From Paraburkholderia terricola (lineage in GTDB: Bacteria; Pseudomonadota; Gammaproteobacteria; Burkholderiales; Burkholderiaceae): 64,000 bases of DNA. Where the stretch lies: assembly GCF_900142195.1 (NCBI RefSeq), contig NZ_FRAB01000034.1:1-64000 (forward strand). The letters are read 5' to 3'. Below, in pieces: positions 1 to 8,237 of this stretch. The notes below the pieces were generated by a model. The model worked only from the letters and a program-made list of their open reading frames with translations. It made no database searches and was not told the DNA's origin. The translations under genes were made by a program, and so were the position numbers. The number at the start of each line of letters is the position of its first letter. The stretch's first letter is position 1.

Positions 1-110
1 GACCCGCTTCAAAGCTGGCGGTGTGAGCCGCTTTCTTTGCCTACTTTCTTTGCGGCGGCAAAGAAAGTAGGTGCCGCCCCGCACAGGGGCAACGCCAATA
101 GACCACTAAC
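1..110. repeat. Dispersed intergenic palindromic repeat (Paraburkholderia type)
   Basis: A perfect 14-bp inverted repeat (arms 40-53 and 58-71, loop GGCG) sits in a segment rich in CTTTCTTTGC. I recall nearly identical segments recurring between genes in Paraburkholderia genomes, often mis-annotated as small proteins because the right half stays open as a short lysine/alanine-rich frame. No ribosome binding site supports translation. The repeat lies downstream of mtgA (minus strand), so it could form a transcript-end hairpin, but no U-tract adjoins it. The family assignment is from memory; the palindrome is seen directly. Confidence 0.6.
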
Positions 111-137
111 AAATCAAGCAAAGGCCAACAAACCAAC

Positions 138-161
138 CCCAAAACCAAAACCAAAACCAAA
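138..161. repeat. Short CCAAAA tandem repeat
   Basis: About four head-to-tail copies of the hexamer CCAAAA lie just downstream of the mtgA stop. On the minus strand they read as GGTTTT runs preceded by a T8 tract. This is a low-complexity tract; nothing indicates a gene, and the copy number may vary between strains. Confidence 0.6.
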
Positions 162-185
162 CCCGCCGACTAGGCAAAAAAAACC

Positions 186-908
186 TCAATCGGGCAATTC
201 CGCCGCCCCCATCCTCCGAGCAATGACCCGCGCGCGTTGCGCCAAATACCCTGACCCGCGATGCTCATCAAAATACCTGGGCTGCGGCAGCATCACCGCC
301 AACCGCGCCGACTGCCCCGCGCTCAACTTGCTAGCGGACGTCTTGTAGTAATAGCGTGCCGCCGCCTCAGCCCCATAAACCCGATTCCCCCATTCAACGG
401 AGTTGAGATAGATCTCAAAGATGCGCTCCTTGTCCATCAGGCTCTCGAGCATCCACGTAATGATCAACTCCTGTCCCTTGCGGATATAACTCTTCTCCCG
501 AGACAAAAACAGATTCCGCGCCAATTGCTGCGTGATAGTCGACCCGCCGCGAACGATCTTGCCCTTGGCCTTATTCCGCTCCCAAGCCTGCAAGATGGCG
601 TCCGTTTCATAGCCGTTGTTGCTGGCGAAATTCGCGTCTTCCGAAGCGATGATCGCGCGCTTCAGATTGCGCGAAATCTGGTCATACGGCACCCACGTAT
701 GCTGCATCGAAAGATCCGGCCGTTCCCGCGACAACCGCCACGCGTCCGAACGCATGAAAGCCGTCGAGCGCGGATTCACGTAATTCCACACCGCGATCTG
801 CGCGAAGTAAAACGCCTGCGTCACGAACCACGCAATCGCCAGCACGGCGCCCAGATAAAACATCCATCGCACCGGACCTGGCCGGCTCGCGCGCCGCGTT
901 GCTGTCAT
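186..908 (-). CDS. mtgA: Monofunctional peptidoglycan glycosyltransferase MtgA
   Basis: This 240-aa protein polymerises lipid II into glycan strands without a transpeptidase domain. A single N-terminal membrane helix spans about residues 14-35, and a family 51 glycosyltransferase domain fills the rest on the periplasmic side. The catalytic Glu is E90 in ASEDANF, and the second family motif GGSTITQQLARNLFL starts at 121. A further motif, EIYLNSVEWG, follows. Length matches the family. It is the last gene of a minus-strand group after the RNase II-like gene and aroE, 49 bp downstream of aroE, an order I know from Burkholderia. The start ATG precedes the membrane helix directly. Confidence 0.96.
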   Translation of the reverse strand: MTATRRASRPGPVRWMFYLGAVLAIAWFVTQAFYFAQIAVWNYVNPRSTAFMRSDAWRLSRERPDLSMQHTWVPYDQISRNLKRAIIASEDANFASNNGYETDAILQAWERNKAKGKIVRGGSTITQQLARNLFLSREKSYIRKGQELIITWMLESLMDKERIFEIYLNSVEWGNRVYGAEAAARYYYKTSASKLSAGQSARLAVMLPQPRYFDEHRGSGYLAQRARVIARRMGAAELPD

Positions 909-957
909 CGGGGTCTCAGTCCTGGAGTCGGTGAATGCCGCGAGATGAAGCGCCGCT

Positions 958-1821
958 CTATGCGTGCGACGGCGCCGTCAACAGCGCACGCAATTCGGCC
1001 AGCACCGGCGCGCCGTCGGGCCGCACGCCGCGCCATACGTAAAACGATTCGGCAGCCTGCTCGACCAGCATGCCGAGACCGTCGGCGCCGCGAGCGCCAA
1101 GTTTGCGCGCGTGTTCGATGAACACCGTCGGATGCGCGCCGTACATCATGTCGTAGGCGAGCGTGCCGCTGCCGAACGCGCGGTCGTCGCACTCGGGCAA
1201 CGACGCCTCCAGACTGCCCGCCGTCGCGTTGACGATCACGTCATACGCGCCGGCTTCGATCGCCCGAGCGCTGCCGCCGCTCAAACGGCACGCGGCGTCG
1301 CGCGCGGCTTGCGCGAACTGATCGACGAGCGCCTCGGCCTTCTCCGCCGTGCGATTGACGATGGTCAGCGTGTGCGGCGCGCGCTCCAGCATCGGCAGCA
1401 CCACGCCGCGCGCGGCGCCGCCCGCGCCCAGCAACAGGATGCGCGCGCCCTTCAACGGCACGCCGAGATTCACCTCGATGTCGCGCACCAGTCCAAAACC
1501 GTCCGTGTTGTCGCCGTAAATACCACTCGAATCGACGCGCAAGGTGTTCACCGCGCCCGCCGCCGCCGCCCGCGGCGACAACACATCGGCGAACGCGTGC
1601 GCGTCGAGCTTGAACGGCACGGTCACGTTCAGGCCGCGTCCGCCTGCGTCGATAAACGCGCGCACATGCGGCACGAAGGCATCCACCGGCGCGAGCAAAT
1701 GGCTGTATTCGATCGGCTCGCCGGTCTGCGCGGCAAACCGGCCATGAATGAACGGCGATTTGCTGTGAGCGACCGGATTGCCGATCACCGCATAACGGTC
1801 GCGCGACGGGTTGGCGTTCAT
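958..1821 (-). CDS. aroE: Shikimate dehydrogenase AroE
   Basis: A 287-aa NADP-dependent shikimate dehydrogenase that reduces 3-dehydroshikimate to shikimate in the chorismate pathway. The shikimate-binding N-terminus shows GNPVAHSKSP (14-23) and the catalytic lysine K71 in NVTVPFK; NTDG gives the partner aspartate at about 107. The nucleotide-binding loop GAGGAARG lies near 132-139, followed by VNRTAEKA. Its start codon overlaps the stop of the RNase II-like gene upstream by 4 nt (1818-1821), so the two are probably translationally coupled. Length is slightly above the E. coli enzyme (272 aa), normal for Burkholderia. Confidence 0.97.
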   Translation of the reverse strand: MNANPSRDRYAVIGNPVAHSKSPFIHGRFAAQTGEPIEYSHLLAPVDAFVPHVRAFIDAGGRGLNVTVPFKLDAHAFADVLSPRAAAAGAVNTLRVDSSGIYGDNTDGFGLVRDIEVNLGVPLKGARILLLGAGGAARGVVLPMLERAPHTLTIVNRTAEKAEALVDQFAQAARDAACRLSGGSARAIEAGAYDVIVNATAGSLEASLPECDDRAFGSGTLAYDMMYGAHPTVFIEHARKLGARGADGLGMLVEQAAESFYVWRGVRPDGAPVLAELRALLTAPSHA

Positions 1822-3932
1822 CGTCCCGGCTCCGTCACGTGCTGCTGGTCGGCTGACGCGTCGCTTGCGCCATCGCCGTTCCCGGCGTCGCTCTGTGTGG
1901 CCGCGTCGCCGTCGAGGTTGGCTTCGGCTTGCGCCTCGGCTTCGCCTTCGGCGCTTGCATCGGCGGCGTCGATGATTTCGTCCTCGCCGTCATCCGCTTC
2001 CTCGACCTCGCCACCGCTCGTCACGGTCGGCGCGTCGAGCACATGCAGCAGACGCACGGACGCTTCGACGGTCAGTTCGTCGAGCGACATCACTTCCATC
2101 AGCAAGCGCGTGCCACGTGCGTGCACGCCGAGGCCCGGCACGTGCAGCAGCAGCGGAATTTCCTCGAGGCGCACCAGATCGCCCTTCACCACCGACGCCA
2201 CTACCTGCTTCCTGTTCTCCTGCTTCAGCCAGCGCAGGCACCAGAAGTACTCCATGCGGCGCTGGTGATCGGCGTACGCGGTATAGGTGTCGTCGAAACC
2301 TTGCACGACCGCGAACAGATCGGCGTCTTTCGGCTTGAACGGCGCGGCCAGCTTCGCGGTCACGCCATGCTGCACGCAGGCGATCAGTTGCCACTGATTC
2401 ACCAGGTCGACGTAGCGGCGCAGCGGCGAGGTGCTCCACGCGTATTGCGTGACGCCGAGGCCCTCGTGCGGCGCGGCCGAGGTCTGCATGCGGGTGCGCT
2501 TGGGGCCGGTCGGCGCGCCGAATGCGCGCTGCGTGCGATAGATGCCGGGCACGCCGTGATCGTGCAAAAACGCGCCCCATGACGAGTTGGCGAGAATCGC
2601 CAGTTCCGCGACGATCGTGTCGAGCGGCGAACCGCGCCGGCGCGGCGTGATCGTGATGTGCTCGCCTTCCACGTAGAAATTGAAGTCGGTATTGCGCTGC
2701 ACTTCGCGGCGCAGGCCGTAACCGGCGCGCGCGGCCTGTCGTTTCTCGAACAGCGCCTGCGCGAACGGCCACAGCACGGCGATGTCTTCCTTGTGCGGAT
2801 AGTCGCCGGTGCCGGCGGCAAGCGCCTCTTCGGTGACGAGTTCGTCGAGCGTGTTGTGACGCAGGTTGTTCTTCACGAACACGCGCTCGGCGCGCGTTTC
2901 GCTCGCGACGATTTCCTGCGTCTCGCGATTGACGATCACATACAGCGAAAGCGCCGGCCGCAAGCCGCCTTCGGCGAGCGTAAACGCTTCGACGACGCTA
3001 TCGGGCAGCATCGTGATCTTGTCGCCCGGCATGTAGACGGTGGACAAACGCGTGCGCGCGATCGCGTCGACCTCGTCGCCGCGCTGAATGCCGAGCGCCG
3101 GCGCGGCGATGTGCACGCCGATCCGCACGCGGCCGTCCGCCAGATGCTCGACGGAGAATGCGTCGTCGATTTCCGTGGTGGTGATGTCGTCGATCGAGAA
3201 CGCCTCGACGTCGGCTTCCGGCAAATCCTCCGGCAACGCGCCGACCTGGACCGGCGGGAAACCGGTGCCGTGCGGGAAAAACTCCGACAGAAACCTGGCC
3301 TCATGCAGCGCGCGCGCCGACGCAATGCCGCCGCATTCGAGCATCAGGCGCGCCTGCGAAATACCGCGCGCCGCCGCGGCGCCCTCGAGCGCCTTGTATT
3401 CGATCGTGTTCTTGTCGGGCCGCGTAAGCAATGCGAGCGCCTTGCTGCCGGTGAACGCTTCGGGCAGACGGCCGGCCTTCAGCTCTTCCTCGTAGCCCGC
3501 CTGCACGAGCGCCTGCTGACGCTTGCGCTCGAGGCCGGCGAGCGCCATTTTCAGTTGCTCCTCGGGCGCGCGCTGATACATGCCGCGGCCCTTGCGGCGG
3601 AAGTACACGGGCGCGCCGTGCATGCGCAGCACCAGCGCCGCGCGCTCGATCGGGCCGAAGCTTTCGCCGAAATACTCCGCGCCGAGCGCGGCGAACGGGA
3701 ATTCGTCGTCAGGCGCGCATTCCCACAGGAAATCCAGATCGATGTCCTGCGCGGCGGCGTCGGCCTGCTGCATCAGTTCGGCCGCGCTCGGCTTGTCGAA
3801 TTCGATCAACACGTCTTTCGCGCGCACCTTGGCGCGCCGGCCGCCCGGCAACTCGACCTGAAACGCATCGCCCTGGCGCGACAGCACGCTGCCCGCCTTG
3901 AAACTGCCCGATTCCTCGAAGAAAACGTTCAC
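1818..3932 (-). CDS. RNase II/RNB-domain exoribonuclease-like protein
   Basis: A 704-aa protein with a central RNB catalytic domain, the 3'-5' exoribonuclease fold of RNase II and RNase R. The acidic active-site cluster is at 248-257 (IDDITTTEIDDA). Aligned to E. coli RNase II D201/D207/D209/D210, it gives D248, E254, D256 and D257, so the second Asp is Glu. A later RTQRAFG...RTRM stretch and the TSPLRRYVDLVNQWQL block are typical of RNB proteins. The N-terminus looks like a small beta-barrel domain, and the C-terminal 60 residues are acidic and low complexity. It begins at GTG in this reading and is coupled to aroE. It is shorter than RNase R (about 800 aa), and I would not name it rnb or rnr. 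Confidence 0.88.
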   Translation of the reverse strand: MNVFFEESGSFKAGSVLSRQGDAFQVELPGGRRAKVRAKDVLIEFDKPSAAELMQQADAAAQDIDLDFLWECAPDDEFPFAALGAEYFGESFGPIERAALVLRMHGAPVYFRRKGRGMYQRAPEEQLKMALAGLERKRQQALVQAGYEEELKAGRLPEAFTGSKALALLTRPDKNTIEYKALEGAAAARGISQARLMLECGGIASARALHEARFLSEFFPHGTGFPPVQVGALPEDLPEADVEAFSIDDITTTEIDDAFSVEHLADGRVRIGVHIAAPALGIQRGDEVDAIARTRLSTVYMPGDKITMLPDSVVEAFTLAEGGLRPALSLYVIVNRETQEIVASETRAERVFVKNNLRHNTLDELVTEEALAAGTGDYPHKEDIAVLWPFAQALFEKRQAARAGYGLRREVQRNTDFNFYVEGEHITITPRRRGSPLDTIVAELAILANSSWGAFLHDHGVPGIYRTQRAFGAPTGPKRTRMQTSAAPHEGLGVTQYAWSTSPLRRYVDLVNQWQLIACVQHGVTAKLAAPFKPKDADLFAVVQGFDDTYTAYADHQRRMEYFWCLRWLKQENRKQVVASVVKGDLVRLEEIPLLLHVPGLGVHARGTRLLMEVMSLDELTVEASVRLLHVLDAPTVTSGGEVEEADDGEDEIIDAADASAEGEAEAQAEANLDGDAATQSDAGNGDGASDASADQQHVTEPGR

Positions 3933-4082
3933 TCAATACTCTCGTTCTGACTTGCATCTGCCGGCGCATCCGATCTGATTTCAGCGATCGGTCGACTGCG
4001 TGCGCGGCGCGGCAACGTGTTCGTGGTAGTGGATCCGCGGCGCGATACGCGCGCGCCGGCGGGTTGAATCCGATATTCGGCG

Positions 4083-4105
4083 GCCGGATCGCCGGATCGC
4101 CGGAT
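4083..4105. repeat. Three tandem copies of an 8-bp GATCGCCG-type unit
   Basis: The segment between the esterase stop and the RNase II-like gene holds three near-exact 8-bp units (CCGGATCG). No gene or promoter is evident in this 180-bp gap. It looks like simple local duplication. Confidence 0.5.
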
Positions 4106-4115
4106 TTGCGTGACT

Positions 4116-4718
4116 TCAGGCCGCTTCGCGCGGCGCCGGCGGCTCGACGTCTTCGGCGTCGCAAAAGGCCAGCACGTCGTCGACATATTGCGCAAACTCG
4201 CTGATCGCGTGGTCGCTTCCTTCGATCAGCGTAGTGCGTGCGCCGGGATAGTGCGCGAGCATTTCGCGGTAATCGAGTACCTCGTCGCCGGTGGCGGCCA
4301 GCAAATAATAGCGTTCGGGCCGTGTGATCGACGCCACGCCGAGCGCGCGCAACTCATCCAGATGATGCGGCTCGACAACGATGCTGCCGCCGCCGTGCCA
4401 CAACGGCTGCTCGCCGAGATAGGCGCTCAGATCGCGCTGCGGCACGACCGCGGGGTTCAGCAAGACGGCGGGCCAGCCGTGCTTCTCCGCGAGATACGTG
4501 GCGAAATAGCCGCCGAGCGAACTGCCGATCAGCGTCACATGGTCGGGTTTCGCGGCAGCCACCAGCGATTCGGCGAGCGCGACCGTCTCGAGCGGCGAGA
4601 CCGGCAGCATGGGGCAGCACCATTCGTCGCCGCGGCCCAGTTCGACGAGGCGCGCCGCCAGCACGCGCGCCTTGAACGAATTGGGCGACGAGCGGAAACC
4701 GTGCAGATAAAGGATCAC
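4116..4718 (-). CDS. YqiA-like alpha/beta-hydrolase esterase
   Basis: A 200-aa alpha/beta-hydrolase of the YqiA (UPF0227) family. It starts with the strand LYLHGFRSSP, typical of the family, and has the nucleophile elbow GSSLGG with Ser67. A C-terminal GSDHAISEF supplies the expected His, and GDEVLDY the likely Asp. Start choice: GTG at 4718 overlaps the TGA of mpl (GTGA), giving coupled translation and a protein that begins exactly where the family does. The open frame extends upstream only as an antisense-like shadow of mpl. Natural substrate is unknown; YqiA of E. coli hydrolyses short-chain esters. Linkage to the recycling gene mpl is conserved in my memory of Burkholderia but is not functional evidence. 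Confidence 0.9.
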   Translation of the reverse strand: MILYLHGFRSSPNSFKARVLAARLVELGRGDEWCCPMLPVSPLETVALAESLVAAAKPDHVTLIGSSLGGYFATYLAEKHGWPAVLLNPAVVPQRDLSAYLGEQPLWHGGGSIVVEPHHLDELRALGVASITRPERYYLLAATGDEVLDYREMLAHYPGARTTLIEGSDHAISEFAQYVDDVLAFCDAEDVEPPAPREAA

Positions 4719-6109
4719 GAAGCGCCTCGCGCTGAAAGTGCGTCGAGCAGCTTCTGATGCACGCCGCCGAAGCCGCCGTTGCTCATCACCAGAATCTGGT
4801 CGCCGGGGCGCGCCGCGTGGACCACCGCTTTCACCAGCGCGTCGAGATTGTCGAAGGCCTGCGCCTTGCCGCCGAGCGGCGCGAGCGCTTCGCCGAGGTT
4901 CCAGCCGAGCGCGTCGCGACCGGACGGCGCGCCGTAGCCGAATACGAGGTCGGCGTCGGCAAGACTGGCCGGCAACTGCGCTTTCATCACGCCGAGCTTC
5001 ATGGTGTTCGAGCGCGGCTCCAGCACCGCGAGAATCCGCGTGTTGTCGCGGCCGACGCGGGCGCGCAGACCGGCCACCGTGGTGTCGATCGCGGTGGGGT
5101 GATGCGCGAAGTCGTCGTAGACGGTCACGCCGTCGACGCTGCCGCGCACTTCCATGCGGCGCTTCACATTCCGAAAACTCGCCAGCGATTTCGCGGCTTG
5201 CGCCGGCGGCACGCCGACATGGCGCGCGGCGGCGATCGCGGCCAGCGCGTTCATGCGGTTGTGCTCGCCCTGCACCTGCCACTCGACCACGCCGACGCGC
5301 TCGCCGTTGTGATACACGGCGAAACGCTCGTCGACGGGCACGCCGTCTTCCGCAGGCAGGGTTTCCCAGCCGCCCTGCACGCCGAAACGCTCCACCTCGC
5401 TCCAGCAACCGCGGGTCAGCACCCGTTCGAGCGCGTCCTCGCGACCGTTCGTCACGACGCGGCCGATGCCCGGCACCGTGCGGATCAGGTGGTGGAACTG
5501 CGTTTCGATCGCCGCCAGATCCGGGAAGATGTCGGCATGATCGAATTCGAGGTTGTTCAGGATCGCGGTTTTCGGCCGGTAGTGAACAAACTTCGAGCGT
5601 TTGTCGAAGAACGCGGTGTCGTACTCGTCGGCTTCGATCACGAAGAAGCTCGAATCGGTCAAGCGCGCCGACACGCCGAAGTTCAGCGGCACGCCGCCGA
5701 TCAGGAAACCGGGATTGAGGCCCGCGTCTTCGAGCAGCCAGGTCAGCATCGAGCTGGTGGTGGTCTTGCCATGCGTGCCGGCCACCGCCAGCACCCACTT
5801 GCCGTTCAGCACGTGCTCGCCGAGCCACCGCGGACCGGACACATACGGCAGGCCGCGGTCGAGGATCGCTTCCATCAGCGGGTTGCCGCGCGAGACCACA
5901 TTGCCGATCACGAACAGATCGGCGTTCAGGCCGTTCAATTGGTCCGCGTCGTAACCTTCGATCAGCCGAATGCCTTGCGCCTCGAGCTGCGTGCTCATGG
6001 GCGGATAGACGCCGGCGTCGCAGCCCGTCACGGTGTGACCCGCGCCGCGCGCGAGAACCGCGAGACCGCCCATGAACGTGCCGCAGATGCCGAGGATGTG
6101 GATGTGCAT
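4715..6109 (-). CDS. mpl: UDP-MurNAc:L-Ala-gamma-D-Glu-meso-DAP tripeptide ligase Mpl
   Basis: A 464-aa Mur-ligase family enzyme that reattaches the recycled tripeptide to UDP-MurNAc, bypassing MurC, MurD and MurE. The start MHIHILGICGTFMGG is the diagnostic Mpl N-terminus; the frame stays open 37 codons further upstream but without family similarity. The ATP loop AGTHGKTTT is at 110-118, EADEYDTAFFDKRSKF marks the central domain, and DDFAHHPTAI is the C-terminal domain signature shared with MurC. It overlaps the esterase gene by 4 nt. Together with ampD at 21.4 kb it shows that this organism recycles its wall peptides. Confidence 0.96.
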   Translation of the reverse strand: MHIHILGICGTFMGGLAVLARGAGHTVTGCDAGVYPPMSTQLEAQGIRLIEGYDADQLNGLNADLFVIGNVVSRGNPLMEAILDRGLPYVSGPRWLGEHVLNGKWVLAVAGTHGKTTTSSMLTWLLEDAGLNPGFLIGGVPLNFGVSARLTDSSFFVIEADEYDTAFFDKRSKFVHYRPKTAILNNLEFDHADIFPDLAAIETQFHHLIRTVPGIGRVVTNGREDALERVLTRGCWSEVERFGVQGGWETLPAEDGVPVDERFAVYHNGERVGVVEWQVQGEHNRMNALAAIAAARHVGVPPAQAAKSLASFRNVKRRMEVRGSVDGVTVYDDFAHHPTAIDTTVAGLRARVGRDNTRILAVLEPRSNTMKLGVMKAQLPASLADADLVFGYGAPSGRDALGWNLGEALAPLGGKAQAFDNLDALVKAVVHAARPGDQILVMSNGGFGGVHQKLLDALSARGAS

Positions 6110-6303
6110 AAGCCTGTCGTGCCGCGCGGGCGTTTTTGCGAGGGATGGGATGCAGCGAAGCGGCCGGAACGACCGTCCGCAAAGGACGCTATTGTAACCG
6201 ACCGCTTCCCTCCGCCCCACGGGCGCGCGCCCGCGCCGGCCGTCGAAAGGCCGGCGGCGGCTAGCCGGAAAGGCCTGTCATCAATCTCTAGTATGATCCA
6301 GAG

Positions 6304-6948
6304 ATGGCCCGCAAATCACACTTCGATCCGCAGCGCGTGCGCGAGGAAATCGCCATCGCGGCTGCCCGGCTGATCGCCGAAGACGGTCTCGACTACGCCA
6401 CGGCCAAGCGTAAGGCGGCGCGCCAGGTAGTCGGAGAGAGCCGTGTTGCCGGCGAATGGCTGCCGGATAACGACCAGATCGAGGAAGAAATCCGCGAATA
6501 CCAGGCGCTCTTCCAGGGCGACAGCCAGCCGGCCCTGCTGAGGCGGCTGCGCCATATCGCGGTGGACTGGATGGAGCGGCTAGCGCCGTTCAACCCCTAC
6601 CTGACTGGCGCCGTGCTCGGCGGCACGGCCGGCGAACACTCGGATATCCACCTTCAGGTGTTCTGCGACAACCCGAAGGAAGTCGCGATCTACTTTCTAA
6701 ACGCCAATATTCAGTACGACGTCTCGGAAACGCGGCATTTCGCCGGACGCGGCTACGTCGAAACATTGAGCTTCATGTGGCGCCCATCCGATGAAGGGCG
6801 CGACGCGGAGCCGGTCGGCATCCGCGTCGCCTTGTACGAAACCGACGATCTGCGCGGCGCCGTGCGCGCCGACGCGCGTGGCCGCACCGCCCGCGCCAAT
6901 CTGCAAGCGGTCCAGACACTGCTCCAGAGCAGCGACATCCCTTCCTGA
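6304..6948 (+). CDS. Conserved protein of unknown function
   Basis: A 214-aa soluble protein that I do not recognise by domain. It is rich in charged residues, has no signal peptide or membrane helix, and starts MARKSHFDPQ. The middle (about 95-125) reads LTGAVLGGTAGEHSDIHLQVF, which vaguely resembles the G-G/S-xxD core of nucleotidyltransferase-fold proteins; this is a weak guess. I recall close homologues in Burkholderia being labelled UDP-N-acetylmuramate-alanine ligase, but nothing here resembles a Mur ligase, so that label looks copied from the neighbour mpl. A TATGAT hexamer lies only 6 bp upstream of the ATG and there is no clear Shine-Dalgarno. It precedes the thioredoxin-like gene by 17 bp. 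Confidence 0.85.
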   Translation: MARKSHFDPQRVREEIAIAAARLIAEDGLDYATAKRKAARQVVGESRVAGEWLPDNDQIEEEIREYQALFQGDSQPALLRRLRHIAVDWMERLAPFNPYLTGAVLGGTAGEHSDIHLQVFCDNPKEVAIYFLNANIQYDVSETRHFAGRGYVETLSFMWRPSDEGRDAEPVGIRVALYETDDLRGAVRADARGRTARANLQAVQTLLQSSDIPS

Positions 6949-6965
6949 CCCAAGACAGACGCAAC

Positions 6966-7517
6966 ATGAACATAAGACGTATCGTGGCCGGCGCGCTAGT
7001 CGCTATCGTGGCGGCCGGAGGCGGTGTGCTCGCCAATCATTGGCTGAACGGCAACGATGCCCAACTTTCGCAATCTGCGCAGTCGAAACCCGACGAGAGC
7101 GCGGTCACTCAGTTATGGAGCGCGGCCGTGACCGACGCGACGGGCAAGCCGCAATCGCTGGCCTTGTTCAAAGGGCAGCCGATCGTCGTCAACTTCTGGG
7201 CTTCCTGGTGCGGACCCTGCGTCGAGGAAATGCCGGCTCTTTCGCAGCTTCAGCGCGAATATGCGAAGAAAGGGATCCGCTTCGTCGGACTTGGCGTGGA
7301 TTCGGAGAAGAACGTCCAGGCGTTCTTGCAGAAGGTCCAGGTCGCCTACCCCGTCTATGTGACGGGGTTCGGCGGCGCCGATCTCGCCCGCGCGTTCGGC
7401 AACACGGCGGGAGGCCTGCCCTTCACCGTCGTCATCGACGCGCAGGGCAACGTGCGGTCGTCAAAATTAGGACAAATCGACCCGCAGGCGCTGAAACAGA
7501 CGCTTGACGCCCTCTAA
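6966..7517 (+). CDS. TlpA/ResA-like membrane-anchored thioredoxin
   Basis: A 183-aa thiol-disulfide oxidoreductase with an uncleaved-looking N-terminal signal anchor (residues 6-22) and a periplasmic thioredoxin fold. The active site is WASWCGPC with Cys82 and Cys85, the CxxC used to reduce disulfides, for instance in cytochrome c maturation. The cis-proline region is GGLPFTVVIDAQG. It follows the unknown 214-aa gene by 17 bp and is likely co-transcribed. The exact partner is unknown: TlpA, ResA and CcmG share this motif, and no ccm genes are adjacent. Confidence 0.93.
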   Translation: MNIRRIVAGALVAIVAAGGGVLANHWLNGNDAQLSQSAQSKPDESAVTQLWSAAVTDATGKPQSLALFKGQPIVVNFWASWCGPCVEEMPALSQLQREYAKKGIRFVGLGVDSEKNVQAFLQKVQVAYPVYVTGFGGADLARAFGNTAGGLPFTVVIDAQGNVRSSKLGQIDPQALKQTLDAL

Positions 7518-7711
7518 AACTTACATTCCTTTAACACTCGGATAATCGCTGAAGGCATTCGTTTCGCCGAAAATCCCGCATTTTTGGCGGAAGTTGGCAG
7601 GTTCGCGCGATGATACGGCCGCTTGGGGACCGGGGCGTATATCGGCGAAACTAGACAAGTTTCTCTAATCAGCGCTAAAGTGCGCCCAATTCCACGGAAA
7701 AAGAAGCGACC

Positions 7712-8167
7712 ATGACGCGACTGCTGGTACTGCACGGACCGAACCTCAACCTTCTCGGCACCCGGGAACCCGAGGTCTATGGTCGCGTGACCTTGCCGCA
7801 GATCGATCAGGCGCTGGCGGACCGCGCAGCGGACGCCGGCGTCGAACTGGCCTCGTTCCAGAGCAATCACGAAGGCGCGCTGGTCGACCGCATCCAATCC
7901 GCCCGGACTGAACACACCGATTTCATCCTGATCAATCCCGCCGCGTACACGCACACGAGCGTGGCCATTCGGGACGCACTGGCGGGGGTCGGCATCCCGT
8001 TCGTCGAGATTCACCTGTCGAACGTGCATCGCCGAGAACCGTTCCGGCATCACTCGTATTTCTCCGACCAGGCTGAGGGCGTGATTTGCGGCCTCGGCTG
8101 GAAGGGATATCTATACGGGCTCGAATTCGCGCTCGACCGGCTCGCCGCCGGTTCATCGCGCGGCTGA
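7712..8167 (+). CDS. aroQ: Type II 3-dehydroquinate dehydratase AroQ
   Basis: A 151-aa type II dehydroquinase converting 3-dehydroquinate to 3-dehydroshikimate in the shikimate pathway. LHGPNLNLLGTREPEVYG (7-24) carries the catalytic Tyr23, and the motif NPAAYTHTS and the block EIHLSNVHRREPFRHHSY hold the binding residues and catalytic His. Length and flexible lid are typical for the dodecameric enzyme. It heads the aroQ-accB-accC-prmA group known from many proteobacteria; accB begins 70 bp later. A purine-rich AAGAAG lies 6-12 nt before the ATG. Confidence 0.97.
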   Translation: MTRLLVLHGPNLNLLGTREPEVYGRVTLPQIDQALADRAADAGVELASFQSNHEGALVDRIQSARTEHTDFILINPAAYTHTSVAIRDALAGVGIPFVEIHLSNVHRREPFRHHSYFSDQAEGVICGLGWKGYLYGLEFALDRLAAGSSRG

Positions 8168-8237
8168 TTTCCAAACACATCTAATTTGCGCCGGCCGCAC
8201 ACGCGCCCGGCACTTCACGTATTAAAAGGGGCTCCTG

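Noticed and set aside
37..348. Small lysine/proline-rich protein at the left edge
   Set aside because: Its first half is the palindromic repeat and the CCAAAA tract, and its second half is antisense to mtgA; no ribosome binding site.
4116..6182. One large 688-codon gene covering the esterase and most of mpl
   Set aside because: Only the last 200 codons match a protein family; the upstream part is an out-of-frame reading of mpl, Arg-rich and without motifs.
7518..7711. Regulatory RNA upstream of aroQ
   Set aside because: The 194-bp gap is AT-richer than its surroundings but shows no recognisable riboswitch core or strong hairpin.
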